Of a stretch of DNA of 64,000 nucleotides, positions 24,799 through 33,731 are shown piece by piece. The notes under the pieces are model-generated. The model did not search any database. It was not told the origin of the DNA and was given only the letters and a program-made list of their open reading frames with translations. Source of the stretch: an uncultured Bdellovibrionales bacterium (GTDB lineage Bacteria; Bdellovibrionota; Bdellovibrionia; Bdellovibrionales; UBA1609); assembly GCA_903833275.1 (NCBI GenBank), contig CAILEP010000008.1, positions 174,910-238,909 on the forward strand. Reading direction: 5' to 3'. Each line of letters begins with the position of its first letter. The stretch's first letter is position 1. The position numbers and the translations under genes are program-made.

Positions 24799-27609
24799 CT
24801 ATTTACTCTCTTTGGGGGGTGACAATAGGTCGGCGCAGCCCGGCTCAAGCGCCAAAAGCTTTAGAACTTCATTTTGGTGCATAACCCACTCGCGCAGAGG
24901 CTGGGCTACTTTGCTCTCAGAGATCTTGCGAGCATCTTCGCCAAGTGCCGTCTTAAGCCGCGCCAATAGCTTTTCAGTCACGTTTCGGCGGCCATTCATC
25001 GACCAACCAAGCGTCGTAGAGAGTTTCGAACTCAAGATTTTGGCGGCCTTAACACGCAGCTCATGCGGATACTTATCAGCCTTAACAACCACCGTTGGCC
25101 TACGATCTGGCGCCAACTCAACCTCACCCTGAATGGTCTCGGTCTCACTCGTGCTCAACAAAATGGCCTCGGCTACTTCTTGCAACCGAGTTTCAAATTG
25201 GGCCTGCAAACTGTCCGACTGGTGGACCAACTTTAAGTCGCTTTCAAGATCGATCTTCGATTCGATCAAAGCATCGAGCAATTCGCTGGTCAATGCACGG
25301 CCGATTCGGCCAATATAAGCGTGGCCGGTTTTGCGAATCAACGCAATTTCAGCTGCACTGAAGCTGTGCTTTTGGCCATCGGCGCCGACGAAGTTTTGAA
25401 TGTCTTCACGATCAAGAAGATCATCAAGAGATTTATTCAAATATTCAACCAATCGCCGTGGCAAAACGGTTAGGCCTTGAGGTTCAGGCAAGGTCGACCA
25501 TTTTGCCGAAATTGGCAAATAACTGAAGAACGTGCGCTCAATGCCGCCAAGACTTTCAATTTGCTGTCTTACCCAAAGATATTTTTTTACTTTTACTTCG
25601 CCGAAATTCAATTCATCGACCTTAGTTTCTGGTCGCTCAATAAATGCTGATCGGGTTGAGGCGTCGAGCCAAACGAGCTGAGAACGAAACTGATCGCCAA
25701 GACCTTTAGCGACGGCGCCCGGCGAAAAAGACACGTCTTCAAGCGAAGCGCGGTCGCGAGCGTCTTGCGGAGCTTTTGCATTCATATACTTCGCGACGAT
25801 TGTACCAGCGAGGTCGCGCAGCAGCTGATTTTGCTCCCATAGAGCATTGGCGAGCGGGCTTGGGCCTGAGGTGAAAACGCGGCAGTCGCTGTACTGCGCG
25901 ACATGAGAATCGGTGCAAAAAATGGGCGCGGTCTTGCGATCAATTTCAAATTCAGCTTTATTTTCAAAATACGAAAACTGAATCGCCATTTTATCGTAAG
26001 AGAAGGCCTCGGGGTTGTCGAGAATTCGTTGACCTTCAATCACGGCATCTCGAAACGGCGTATAGGCCATCACTGAGCTTGTAACCTGCACGTTCGAAAG
26101 ATCGACCTTCTTCGGGTCGGTCAAAATCTGTTTAAACAAAGCATCGCGTTGATCAAACGAAACATTGGCGGCCATCGTGCCGACAAAGTTGTGACGAAGA
26201 CCAAGCGTGTGACCAATCTCATGGGCCACGACTTCTCGAATGTAGTTTTGGGTGACGCGCAAAACGTCGGCATCGGTCGTTGAAGGGTCGTTGGCCACGT
26301 CTTCAAGATTCTGCATCATCGCTTCGTTAATCTTGTAGCTGCAGAGTCGACCTGAACTAAAACCCTGCGGCAACGGGGTTATTTCCGTCGCTGCCTCCCC
26401 TGCTTTTTTGCCGACTCGTAAGTTGAGCAGAATCTGCTTCAAACGAACTTTCGAAATCGCCGCAAACGCGCTCGTCATATAAACTTGCGCGTGCAAGATC
26501 TCGCCCGTGCGAGGGTCCATTTGAGCATCGGCGTAGGCCGAACCGGCCTGATCCCACGGAACCCATTGCACTATATTATAGTTCGGGTCTGGGGCAGTCA
26601 CACCGTCCGGCGCAATTTCAGCGCGTAGAACTTCCTGACCGAAAGCTTTGTTCCAATACAAAATGCCTTCACGAACCGCTTGAACATACTCTTTCGGAGT
26701 ATTCGCGCTCACGTAATACGTCACAGGCTTTGCAATCGACCATTTCGAAATTTTCACAGTCGAGCGACCGGTGGTCGTTTCAAGCTGTGGGCTGGCCTCG
26801 AAATAACCAACGCGCTTAAACCGCGTGGTCTCTTTGGGCTGAAAATTTGGATTTGGTTTGTATTCGCGCAGGTAGTAGCGCGCTTCGTAATTCGGGTAGT
26901 GAACACCGGTCGGCCACTGCAATCGCAATATCTGACGAATTTCAACGATATCGGGCGAGCCCGCGGCGCCGTCATGATAAACCATGCGATCAATCATCGA
27001 CTCGTGCGAGCGTATCGATAAAGTTTGAGCGCCGATATTGAAGGCCTTGCCGTCAATATCGCTCGCATGCCAGTCGCTGCTGAAAAGCATCGAACTCATG
27101 CCGTGATCCCAATTTAGAAAAAAGCGGCCCTCGTGCTCAAGCTTTGCGGCGCCGTTAAATTTCGCCAAAATATGCTTTGTCGGCAAATCGTTGGTTACGA
27201 CTTGGCCTTCCGTCGAAGCCATCATCAAAATGTCATCGCCTCGACGAATAAACGAAACGATTCGGCTGATATTACCATGGCTGGTCGGTGAGCCAAACTG
27301 CGGTATCATCGAAGCGCTGAGTAAAAACTCTGTGCCGTTATCCACCGCTTCTTTTTTAACCGCGATCAGGCCCCGGTCGGGGTACACGGCGAGAAGATTG
27401 CTATCAGGTTGAGCCGCGGGGGTCGCAGCCGCGCTATTAGTGGCACTATTCGTATTGGCGCTTTTGGTGGCGCTGATATTGGTCGTGTAAGTGACCGATA
27501 CTTTGGGGGCCGTTGAAGGCCTTACCGCGGCATAACCGAGCTGTGCGGTTGCAACGACTGCGATAATCGCGAAGCTGAAACCATAAACGTACTGCTTAAA
27601 ACTCTGCAT
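24799..27609 (-). CDS. secreted zinc-dependent metalloprotease (DUF4953/DUF5117-like)
   Basis: 936 residues from ATG 27609, which has AGGGG upstream and yields a signal peptide (FKQYVYGFSFAIIAVVATAQLGYA). The extended metzincin-type site VVAHEIGHTLGLRHNF (HExxHxxGxxH) is present, preceded by the family's ILYWNKAFGQEVLRA and WVPWDQAGSAYADAQMDPRTGEI segments. The N-terminal half is the DUF5117-like beta domain. The long C-terminal region is helical. A secreted peptidase of this size is common in predatory or scavenging bacteria. Same strand as rnc, 76 bases upstream of it. Confidence 0.9.
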   Translation of the reverse strand: MQSFKQYVYGFSFAIIAVVATAQLGYAAVRPSTAPKVSVTYTTNISATKSANTNSATNSAAATPAAQPDSNLLAVYPDRGLIAVKKEAVDNGTEFLLSASMIPQFGSPTSHGNISRIVSFIRRGDDILMMASTEGQVVTNDLPTKHILAKFNGAAKLEHEGRFFLNWDHGMSSMLFSSDWHASDIDGKAFNIGAQTLSIRSHESMIDRMVYHDGAAGSPDIVEIRQILRLQWPTGVHYPNYEARYYLREYKPNPNFQPKETTRFKRVGYFEASPQLETTTGRSTVKISKWSIAKPVTYYVSANTPKEYVQAVREGILYWNKAFGQEVLRAEIAPDGVTAPDPNYNIVQWVPWDQAGSAYADAQMDPRTGEILHAQVYMTSAFAAISKVRLKQILLNLRVGKKAGEAATEITPLPQGFSSGRLCSYKINEAMMQNLEDVANDPSTTDADVLRVTQNYIREVVAHEIGHTLGLRHNFVGTMAANVSFDQRDALFKQILTDPKKVDLSNVQVTSSVMAYTPFRDAVIEGQRILDNPEAFSYDKMAIQFSYFENKAEFEIDRKTAPIFCTDSHVAQYSDCRVFTSGPSPLANALWEQNQLLRDLAGTIVAKYMNAKAPQDARDRASLEDVSFSPGAVAKGLGDQFRSQLVWLDASTRSAFIERPETKVDELNFGEVKVKKYLWVRQQIESLGGIERTFFSYLPISAKWSTLPEPQGLTVLPRRLVEYLNKSLDDLLDREDIQNFVGADGQKHSFSAAEIALIRKTGHAYIGRIGRALTSELLDALIESKIDLESDLKLVHQSDSLQAQFETRLQEVAEAILLSTSETETIQGEVELAPDRRPTVVVKADKYPHELRVKAAKILSSKLSTTLGWSMNGRRNVTEKLLARLKTALGEDARKISESKVAQPLREWVMHQNEVLKLLALEPGCADLLSPPKESK

Positions 27610-27767
27610 TGAAATACCCCTTGGCGAAGAGCCGAATCTAGACAGACCGCGGCTGGTACTCAATGTTGGCGGCTAGAGAATGTCATTGGGGGCGAGTCGA
27701 ACCACCGGAATCAATTCATTTTTTCACGACCGCATAAGGTAGGCGAAAACCGATCGATTAGAGATAT

Positions 27768-29069
27768 TTATGCTAAGATTTGGCCAACGAGCGAACCATC
27801 GTAACGACCACGCTGGTCGCGAGATAAAGCAGTAATTTGCACCTGGCGCTCTTCATTTACCTGATGAGCAGCCTGATTTGCCGCCTGATTTGCAATCGTG
27901 CCCGAAAACTCCACGGGCCAGAAATCCCGAGACAGGCCTTGATTGTTCTTCAGAATGAGAACTTTTTTCAAAGCCCCCAACTGACGGCTTGCCACCTGTT
28001 CATGGCGAGCATGACTGAGCTCGCGCAATCGGCTAGCTCGACTTGAAATCACCGAGCGTTCGTTCTTATTTGGCAAACGCATGGCATAGGTGCCGGGCCG
28101 CTCGCTGTACGGAAAGACGTGAATCTTCGACCAAGGCATTCGATCCAGGCGTTCATACGTTTCCAGAAACTCTTGTTCACCTTCATCGACGAACCCAGCG
28201 ATGACGTCCATGCCGACAAAGGCGTGTGGCACGCGACGGGCAATTTCGGTCAACGCCCATTCGACCTTTTGGGCGTCGTATTTGCGCTTCATATTGGCCA
28301 AAACCCGCGTCGAGGCACTCTGAATGCTCATGTGAAAATGCGGGCACAGACGAGGGTCTTCGAACAATTCGAAAAGGCGATCTGACAATTCAATGGGCTC
28401 GAGACTGGTCAGGCGTAATCGCGGCACTCGGGTCTTTAACAAAAGGTTCTCGATTAAATTCTCAAGACCAAATTCGTAGTCACCAATGTGAACCCCGGTC
28501 AGAACAATTTCGCGCACCCCGCCGAGAAGAAGCTCTTGGGTTCGCTCAGTGATCTCGGAGATCGTCAATGAGCGGCTCTTTCCACGCGCAAACGGGATCA
28601 CGCAAAACGTGCAAAAGCTATTGCAACCATCCTGAATTTTCAGAAAAGCACGCGTGTGCCCGTCTTCGAGACCACCGCCGCCTTCGAGATCTTCTTTCTT
28701 AAAGATATTAGACTTAAATACCCGGTCGCTTAATTCGCCGCGAAGTTTTTTGGCGATAAGGTTTTCAATATCACCCTTATGCGAATTGGCCACAACCAAA
28801 TCAACCTCAGGCATACCTTCAAACTTTTCTGTGTCGACCTGGGCGGCGCAGCCAGTAACCGCAATAAAGGTATTTGGGTCATCACGCTTTGCGCGCCGAA
28901 TTTGGCGTTGCGCATCTGCCGTCGCCTCACCCGTCACTGCGCAGGTGTTGAAAAGTAAAACGCGTACACCCACAGGAGTGTCGATAGCACCCACTTTCGC
29001 AAAGCGCGATTCGAGAAGGCCGGTATCGTAGGTGTTTACTTTGCATCCGAAGGTTTTGATTTCAATCAC
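27768..29069 (-). CDS. mtaB: tRNA t6A37 methylthiotransferase MtaB
   Basis: Radical-SAM methylthiotransferase that converts t6A37 to ms2t6A37 in tRNAs. The N-terminal UPF0004 domain begins MIEIKTFGCKVNTYDTGL with cysteines for the auxiliary Fe-S cluster. The radical-SAM motif is CNSFCTFC. The GCKVN variant and the C-terminal region point to MtaB rather than MiaB. Thirteen bases after mnmA, last in the sulfur-modification operon; tsaE elsewhere in the window belongs to the pathway making the t6A substrate. Confidence 0.92.
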   Translation of the reverse strand: MIEIKTFGCKVNTYDTGLLESRFAKVGAIDTPVGVRVLLFNTCAVTGEATADAQRQIRRAKRDDPNTFIAVTGCAAQVDTEKFEGMPEVDLVVANSHKGDIENLIAKKLRGELSDRVFKSNIFKKEDLEGGGGLEDGHTRAFLKIQDGCNSFCTFCVIPFARGKSRSLTISEITERTQELLLGGVREIVLTGVHIGDYEFGLENLIENLLLKTRVPRLRLTSLEPIELSDRLFELFEDPRLCPHFHMSIQSASTRVLANMKRKYDAQKVEWALTEIARRVPHAFVGMDVIAGFVDEGEQEFLETYERLDRMPWSKIHVFPYSERPGTYAMRLPNKNERSVISSRASRLRELSHARHEQVASRQLGALKKVLILKNNQGLSRDFWPVEFSGTIANQAANQAAHQVNEERQVQITALSRDQRGRYDGSLVGQILA

Positions 29070-29082
29070 AGCTGGGCCTCGC

Positions 29083-30207
29083 CTAGGTCACGGGTGTTTC
29101 GGTGCGGGCAATCCAACCGCCGCCGACAAGTTGCGAGCCGCGATAAAAAACTGCGGCCTGACCGACGGTAACGGCTCGTTGTTTTTCGACAAAACTCAAT
29201 TGCCAGCGTTCATCTTTTTCGCCACCTGAGATTTTTCTAATCTCGGCGTCAGCCCCGCGATGGGCGTAGCGTATTTTGACCCGCAAAACCTCTTGATCGC
29301 GCACCTGATCGAGCCAATTGAGATCACGAATTTCAAGAGTTGAAGAATAGAGATGCTCTTCATCACCCATCCAGACTGTGCCACTCTCAGTGTCGATTTT
29401 AACCACGTAAATGGGGCGACCGACAGCCACTCCAAAACCCTTGCGCTGACCGATTGTGAAATTGTGAATGCCATTGTGCTGGCCAATAATCTCATTGGTT
29501 TGAAGCAGACGAATGACCCCGGCTTTCAATTGTTCGCGCGGCACTTGCGACTCGATAAAGCCAGCGTAACCCGTTTTACCGATAAAACAAATGCCGGTAG
29601 AATCTTTCTTTCTCGCCACGGTTAGGCCAATCTTCTCAGCGTAGGCGCGAAGGTCTGATTTTTGCCAACCACCAATCGGAAACATCAAACGATTCACGAT
29701 TTCAGGCTTAAGAGTAAACAAGAAATAGGTTTGATCTTTCAAAGAATCTTCGCTGGTGATAATGCGTCCGTCTTCAATACGCGCATAGTGACCAGTGGCG
29801 AGATAATCACACTGCAACTCGTGCATTTTCTGAATCAAATGATCAAATTTCAAAAACGTATTGCAGTTAACGCAGGGTATGGGGGTTTCACCTTTGAGAT
29901 ATGAGCTCACAAAGTTGTCGATGACCGTGCTCTTAAATTTATCTTCGCAATTGATCACATAAAACGGGATTTCAAGGCGATCGGCCACACTTCGCGCATC
30001 TTCAACGTCAAGGCTTGAGCAACAAGTGCCGTTGCCTTCGTCGATCGTGCAGTGCGAGGCTGAGTAATCCCAAACCTGCATGGTGACGCCGATCACATCA
30101 TAACCCTGCTCTTTGAGCACGGCGGCGGCTACAGAGCTGTCAACCCCGCCCGACATTGCGACAAGCACACGACCTTTTTTACTTGCTGGAGTCGAATTTA
30201 GATACAT
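29083..30207 (-). CDS. mnmA: tRNA-specific 2-thiouridylase MnmA
   Basis: PP-loop ATPase that thiolates U34 of tRNA-Lys, Glu and Gln. The PP-loop is SGGVDSS near residue 20; the catalytic cysteines lie in IPCVNCNTFLKFD and STGICFIG. It receives sulfur from a cysteine desulfurase, whose gene is immediately upstream. The window's own tRNA-Lys(TTT) and tRNA-Glu(TTC) are expected substrates. Confidence 0.96.
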   Translation of the reverse strand: MYLNSTPASKKGRVLVAMSGGVDSSVAAAVLKEQGYDVIGVTMQVWDYSASHCTIDEGNGTCCSSLDVEDARSVADRLEIPFYVINCEDKFKSTVIDNFVSSYLKGETPIPCVNCNTFLKFDHLIQKMHELQCDYLATGHYARIEDGRIITSEDSLKDQTYFLFTLKPEIVNRLMFPIGGWQKSDLRAYAEKIGLTVARKKDSTGICFIGKTGYAGFIESQVPREQLKAGVIRLLQTNEIIGQHNGIHNFTIGQRKGFGVAVGRPIYVVKIDTESGTVWMGDEEHLYSSTLEIRDLNWLDQVRDQEVLRVKIRYAHRGADAEIRKISGGEKDERWQLSFVEKQRAVTVGQAAVFYRGSQLVGGGWIARTETPVT

Positions 30208-30244
30208 TTTCTCTTCCTTTTATTTTTCAACGAATAGAACTCAA

Positions 30245-31474
30245 CTATTTCGCATCTGCGTTCTTGACGTCGGCTCGAATCTTTCTGAGTCGATCGACTA
30301 CGTTTCTTAATATTACTAAAAATTCGGTAATTTCTTCGCGGCTGGTGTCACAACCGAGGCTCACTCGTAAACTGCCCTGGGCTTCGCGTCGACTGAGGCC
30401 CATCGCCAAGAGTGTCGGGCTGGGTTCGGGGTTGCCACTCGAACAGGCAGCCCCTGTGCTGGCTGAGACCCCCGCGAGATCAAGGCCCATCAAGAGACTT
30501 TCGCCATCCACATTGTCGATCACCATGCTTGAAGTGTTCGGCAGACGTGCAACTTCGACGCCGGTAAATTGAACTCCGCCAATGTCGGTGGCGATGGCTT
30601 TCTCCATCTGATCGCGAAGAGCACTCACTTGGTCGCGGCGCTCAACAAATATTGGTTCACGATTGTAAAGATCGGCGACGAACCCAAAGGCCGTGATCGC
30701 CAGAATATTTTCGGTGCCCGCTCGACGACCGCGCTCTTGATTGCCGCCAGATATAAGACTCGTCAAACGCTCGCCCTTACGACTAAACACCAAACCCGCG
30801 CCGCGAAGCGCGTATATCTTGTGAGCGGCAAACGTCGCAAAATCGACCCCCCATTCGCTCAAATTGACTTCAATCTTGCCAAGGGCTTGAACAGCATCAG
30901 TGTGAAATTTTGCGCCCACGACATGGGCCATTTCGGCCATTTGCTTGATCGGCATCAAACTTCCGGTCTCGTTATTGGCCGCCATAATCGAAACGAGTGC
31001 GGTTTTATCACAGAGCGCTTGTGCATAGGCCTCAAGGTCAATGGCGCCACCGCGAGAAACCTTGAGCCAATGAACCTTAGCTCCGCGGCTTTCGAGAGCT
31101 CGAAAGCTCTCTTTAACACTCGGGTGTTCAATTTGGGTCGTAATAAACTCATTGCGGCCCAGAGCTTGTGCCAGTGGCGCAAAACCCTTGATGACTAAAT
31201 TATTTGATTCGCTGCCCCCGCTGGTAAAAATAAGTTCGAGTGGGCGACATTTAAGCAGAGTCGCCAAATGCTGGCGTGATTCTCGCAAGAGATTTTTCGG
31301 GGCGCGGCCTGAGAAATGAATACTAGACGGATTACCCCAAGCGGCCAGCCAGTGTGGCACCTGCTCGACAACTTTGTTGAGCAACGGTGTGGTGGCGTTA
31401 TGATCAAGGTAGATCCGACCCGTGTCTTTAAGGGACAAGCTCGGAGCATGTTTCATAGCCCGAGTTGATATCAC
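30245..31474 (-). CDS. iscS: cysteine desulfurase (IscS/NifS family)
   Basis: PLP enzyme that moves sulfur from cysteine to acceptors. N-terminal IYLDHNATTPL, the PLP lysine in FAAHKIYALRGAGL, the RRAGTEN substrate loop and the catalytic cysteine in GAACSSGNPEPS are conserved. Placed between a large envelope gene and mnmA, so a dedicated sulfur supply for MnmA/MtaB is likely. An internal Met at 31456 is an alternative start. Confidence 0.93.
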   Translation of the reverse strand: MISTRAMKHAPSLSLKDTGRIYLDHNATTPLLNKVVEQVPHWLAAWGNPSSIHFSGRAPKNLLRESRQHLATLLKCRPLELIFTSGGSESNNLVIKGFAPLAQALGRNEFITTQIEHPSVKESFRALESRGAKVHWLKVSRGGAIDLEAYAQALCDKTALVSIMAANNETGSLMPIKQMAEMAHVVGAKFHTDAVQALGKIEVNLSEWGVDFATFAAHKIYALRGAGLVFSRKGERLTSLISGGNQERGRRAGTENILAITAFGFVADLYNREPIFVERRDQVSALRDQMEKAIATDIGGVQFTGVEVARLPNTSSMVIDNVDGESLLMGLDLAGVSASTGAACSSGNPEPSPTLLAMGLSRREAQGSLRVSLGCDTSREEITEFLVILRNVVDRLRKIRADVKNADAK

Positions 31475-31481
31475 AAACGGG

Positions 31482-33608
31482 CTAGAAATTAAAGCCCAAT
31501 CCCAAAGTACCGTAGGCCAGAAGCAGCTGCGAATGCAATTGCCTTAGAGTATCGGCCGAAGTGGTGTCGTCAAATGAGAAGTTTTTCAATCCAAAGCCCA
31601 TTTCGCCGAAAAAGCGTTTGGTCCACTGAATCTTACCGTGAAAATTCATGCTGAAGATCCCATTTGATTTCTGATGGGCCTGTAGAGCAAAGGGATAGTA
31701 AAGAAACTCCCAATCCACCCATTTCGGGTAGCGCAAGATTGGCAGAATATTAAAGAAGTCATCGAAAATTTTAGGCATAGACCGCGCCCAAAATACACCA
31801 GCGCCAACAACGGGGATTTTATACGTCACGTGCGGAACCTGATCCCCTGGGTCGTCGAAACCATACGTAATCGTTTGGCCGCTCAGAATCGCGCCGACCG
31901 TAGGATCGCGCCCCCAAACCCCTGGGCTCAGTCGATACTTAAGATCAAAATTAGCGACTTGCAGTTCGCGGAGATTGGTCACGCCGGGCTTAGTAATTGT
32001 GTTACTCGTCCCGGTCATTGCATTGAAGTATTTGGCTGCAACACCCCAGCGTTGATTTGAATATTTAAAATTTTGCCAGCCAAAAATATCTTCAAACCAA
32101 TATTGCCCGGCCACTTCGCCCAATAGAATCAAGGTAAAGTCGCTAGTTACGACCCCTGAAAGTCTGGCGCTAAATTCAAACGGGTAGCCTCGAAAAATAT
32201 CGAACTGGGTGCGCCAGATTTCATGCCCGTCGTTCACGTTGAGAATACCGGTGTTATAAACTCCTTTTTCAGGGGTCGGCAGGGCCCAACGAAACTCGGT
32301 CGGTGAAGTTCTTTCAACCATCACTCCACCGTCAGCTGACAACTGCATGTCAGGGGTGACCGTGCCCTTCACCCAAAGATGCGACCCATAGGTTGATTTC
32401 GGGGTTTTATCTAACAACTTCGTTCGTGCGGTTTCTGGCGGAATATTATTGAAGTTGAATGATTGCCGAAACGGGGCCCCACCAACGCCCTTCAAATAAA
32501 TATACGGGGTCTCAACTGGCAAGCTCACCTGCCAGTATTTTTTTAAATCACCGATGGTCGGCATAAAATTAAGAAGGCCCCCATGCACGGTATCAGCGTA
32601 GGTCGACTCATTAATCTGGGCCATTGGGGTTTCGCCATAGCCAATGATTTCAATTGTTTTTCGATCAGCGCTTCTCACCATATCGACAACACTGATCTCT
32701 TTGGGGTGAGAAATAAACTCAAAGTATGCGCCATTTTTTAGCACAGCCGAAAATTTGATCGGGATGTCATTTTGAAGAAAGATCGCCGAACCCTTGTTAT
32801 TCACTTGTTTGTCGTTAATTAGAACTCTCGGTACAGACTCACGTACCGTTTTTGCCAAATTATACCGACCACCGACGCGCTCAAACTGGTAGCGTCGCGA
32901 GCAAACCGCTAACCTCGAGTTGACTTCGTCTTGACTCAAACAAAACCGAAAGGGTTCGGTCATTTGTACGATCGGTATCTCAAAAAAACCCTTGTGCGAA
33001 AGCCCGTACACCGACCCTTGGTGAATCTGAGAAAGTTTTTGCGGGTGCGCCAGCTGCAATTTCTTTTTGAGCTCTTCTAAATTGCCCTTGGCTTTTTCGC
33101 CCTGCACGGCGGTTTCAAATTCTTTTTGGTGGCGAATGAAGAGTTCATTATTATTTTGCTCTTCAAGAAGGCCGTGCCATTGAGCTGTGTCTTCAGCGGT
33201 TACGCCACGATGCCAAATACTTCGCCCTTTGTCGTCGATAATCTCGAGAGTGCCGGTCGCAATATAATCGACGGGCCAGCTAAAACTAATAACGTAAATC
33301 GGCCCCACTTTTCTCTCTGTGGCGAGACCAAATTCAAGATCGAAAAATTCACCCACTTCGCGAGTGACTTGCATTGAGACAGACGTTTCGTCGAGCAGAT
33401 ACGGCCCGATGCGCAAAACAGTTTCTTTTGTGAGGTCAAAGTCGATGCGCTGCTGCTCGAGACGAACGCCATTCTTTCTGGGGCTGAACATCATCGTGTA
33501 AGGAGTAATATGCGCTGGCTCAGGCTCAACGGCGAAGGCCTCTTGCGAGACAACCGCAGAGATTACGAAATAAAATAGAAGCTGGCCCAAAGTCAGTGTT
33601 ACTCGCAT
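31482..33608 (-). CDS. large envelope protein with a C-terminal beta-barrel-like end
   Basis: 708 residues from ATG 33608, giving a signal peptide (LTLGQLLFYFVISAVVSQEAFA). The N-terminal half contains repeated beta-rich segments (IWHRGVTAEDTAQWHGLLEEQ). The C-terminal third alternates polar and aromatic residues and ends in GLGFNF with a final Phe, as outer-membrane barrels do. Family not recognised. The longer frame to 33683 starts with TTG and lacks a signal peptide. First gene of the transcript that continues into iscS-mnmA-mtaB, seven bases away. Confidence 0.75.
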   Translation of the reverse strand: MRVTLTLGQLLFYFVISAVVSQEAFAVEPEPAHITPYTMMFSPRKNGVRLEQQRIDFDLTKETVLRIGPYLLDETSVSMQVTREVGEFFDLEFGLATERKVGPIYVISFSWPVDYIATGTLEIIDDKGRSIWHRGVTAEDTAQWHGLLEEQNNNELFIRHQKEFETAVQGEKAKGNLEELKKKLQLAHPQKLSQIHQGSVYGLSHKGFFEIPIVQMTEPFRFCLSQDEVNSRLAVCSRRYQFERVGGRYNLAKTVRESVPRVLINDKQVNNKGSAIFLQNDIPIKFSAVLKNGAYFEFISHPKEISVVDMVRSADRKTIEIIGYGETPMAQINESTYADTVHGGLLNFMPTIGDLKKYWQVSLPVETPYIYLKGVGGAPFRQSFNFNNIPPETARTKLLDKTPKSTYGSHLWVKGTVTPDMQLSADGGVMVERTSPTEFRWALPTPEKGVYNTGILNVNDGHEIWRTQFDIFRGYPFEFSARLSGVVTSDFTLILLGEVAGQYWFEDIFGWQNFKYSNQRWGVAAKYFNAMTGTSNTITKPGVTNLRELQVANFDLKYRLSPGVWGRDPTVGAILSGQTITYGFDDPGDQVPHVTYKIPVVGAGVFWARSMPKIFDDFFNILPILRYPKWVDWEFLYYPFALQAHQKSNGIFSMNFHGKIQWTKRFFGEMGFGLKNFSFDDTTSADTLRQLHSQLLLAYGTLGLGFNF

Positions 33609-33731
33609 ATGCTTTTTAATTTTATATGTTTCGCAAAAATGACACAACGAAGCTGATCGAATGTTTTTATTCACCACGACCAACGGCCAATTTGATTAAG
33701 CAAAACAAACGATTTTCCGATAGTTAGGGTG

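Noticed and set aside
28119..28552. Overlapping frames antisense to mtaB
   Set aside because: Shadows of a conserved enzyme gene.
30569..31198. A 209-codon frame antisense to the cysteine desulfurase gene
   Set aside because: It lies wholly within a clearly coding gene on the other strand and has no start signal; such shadows are common in this window.
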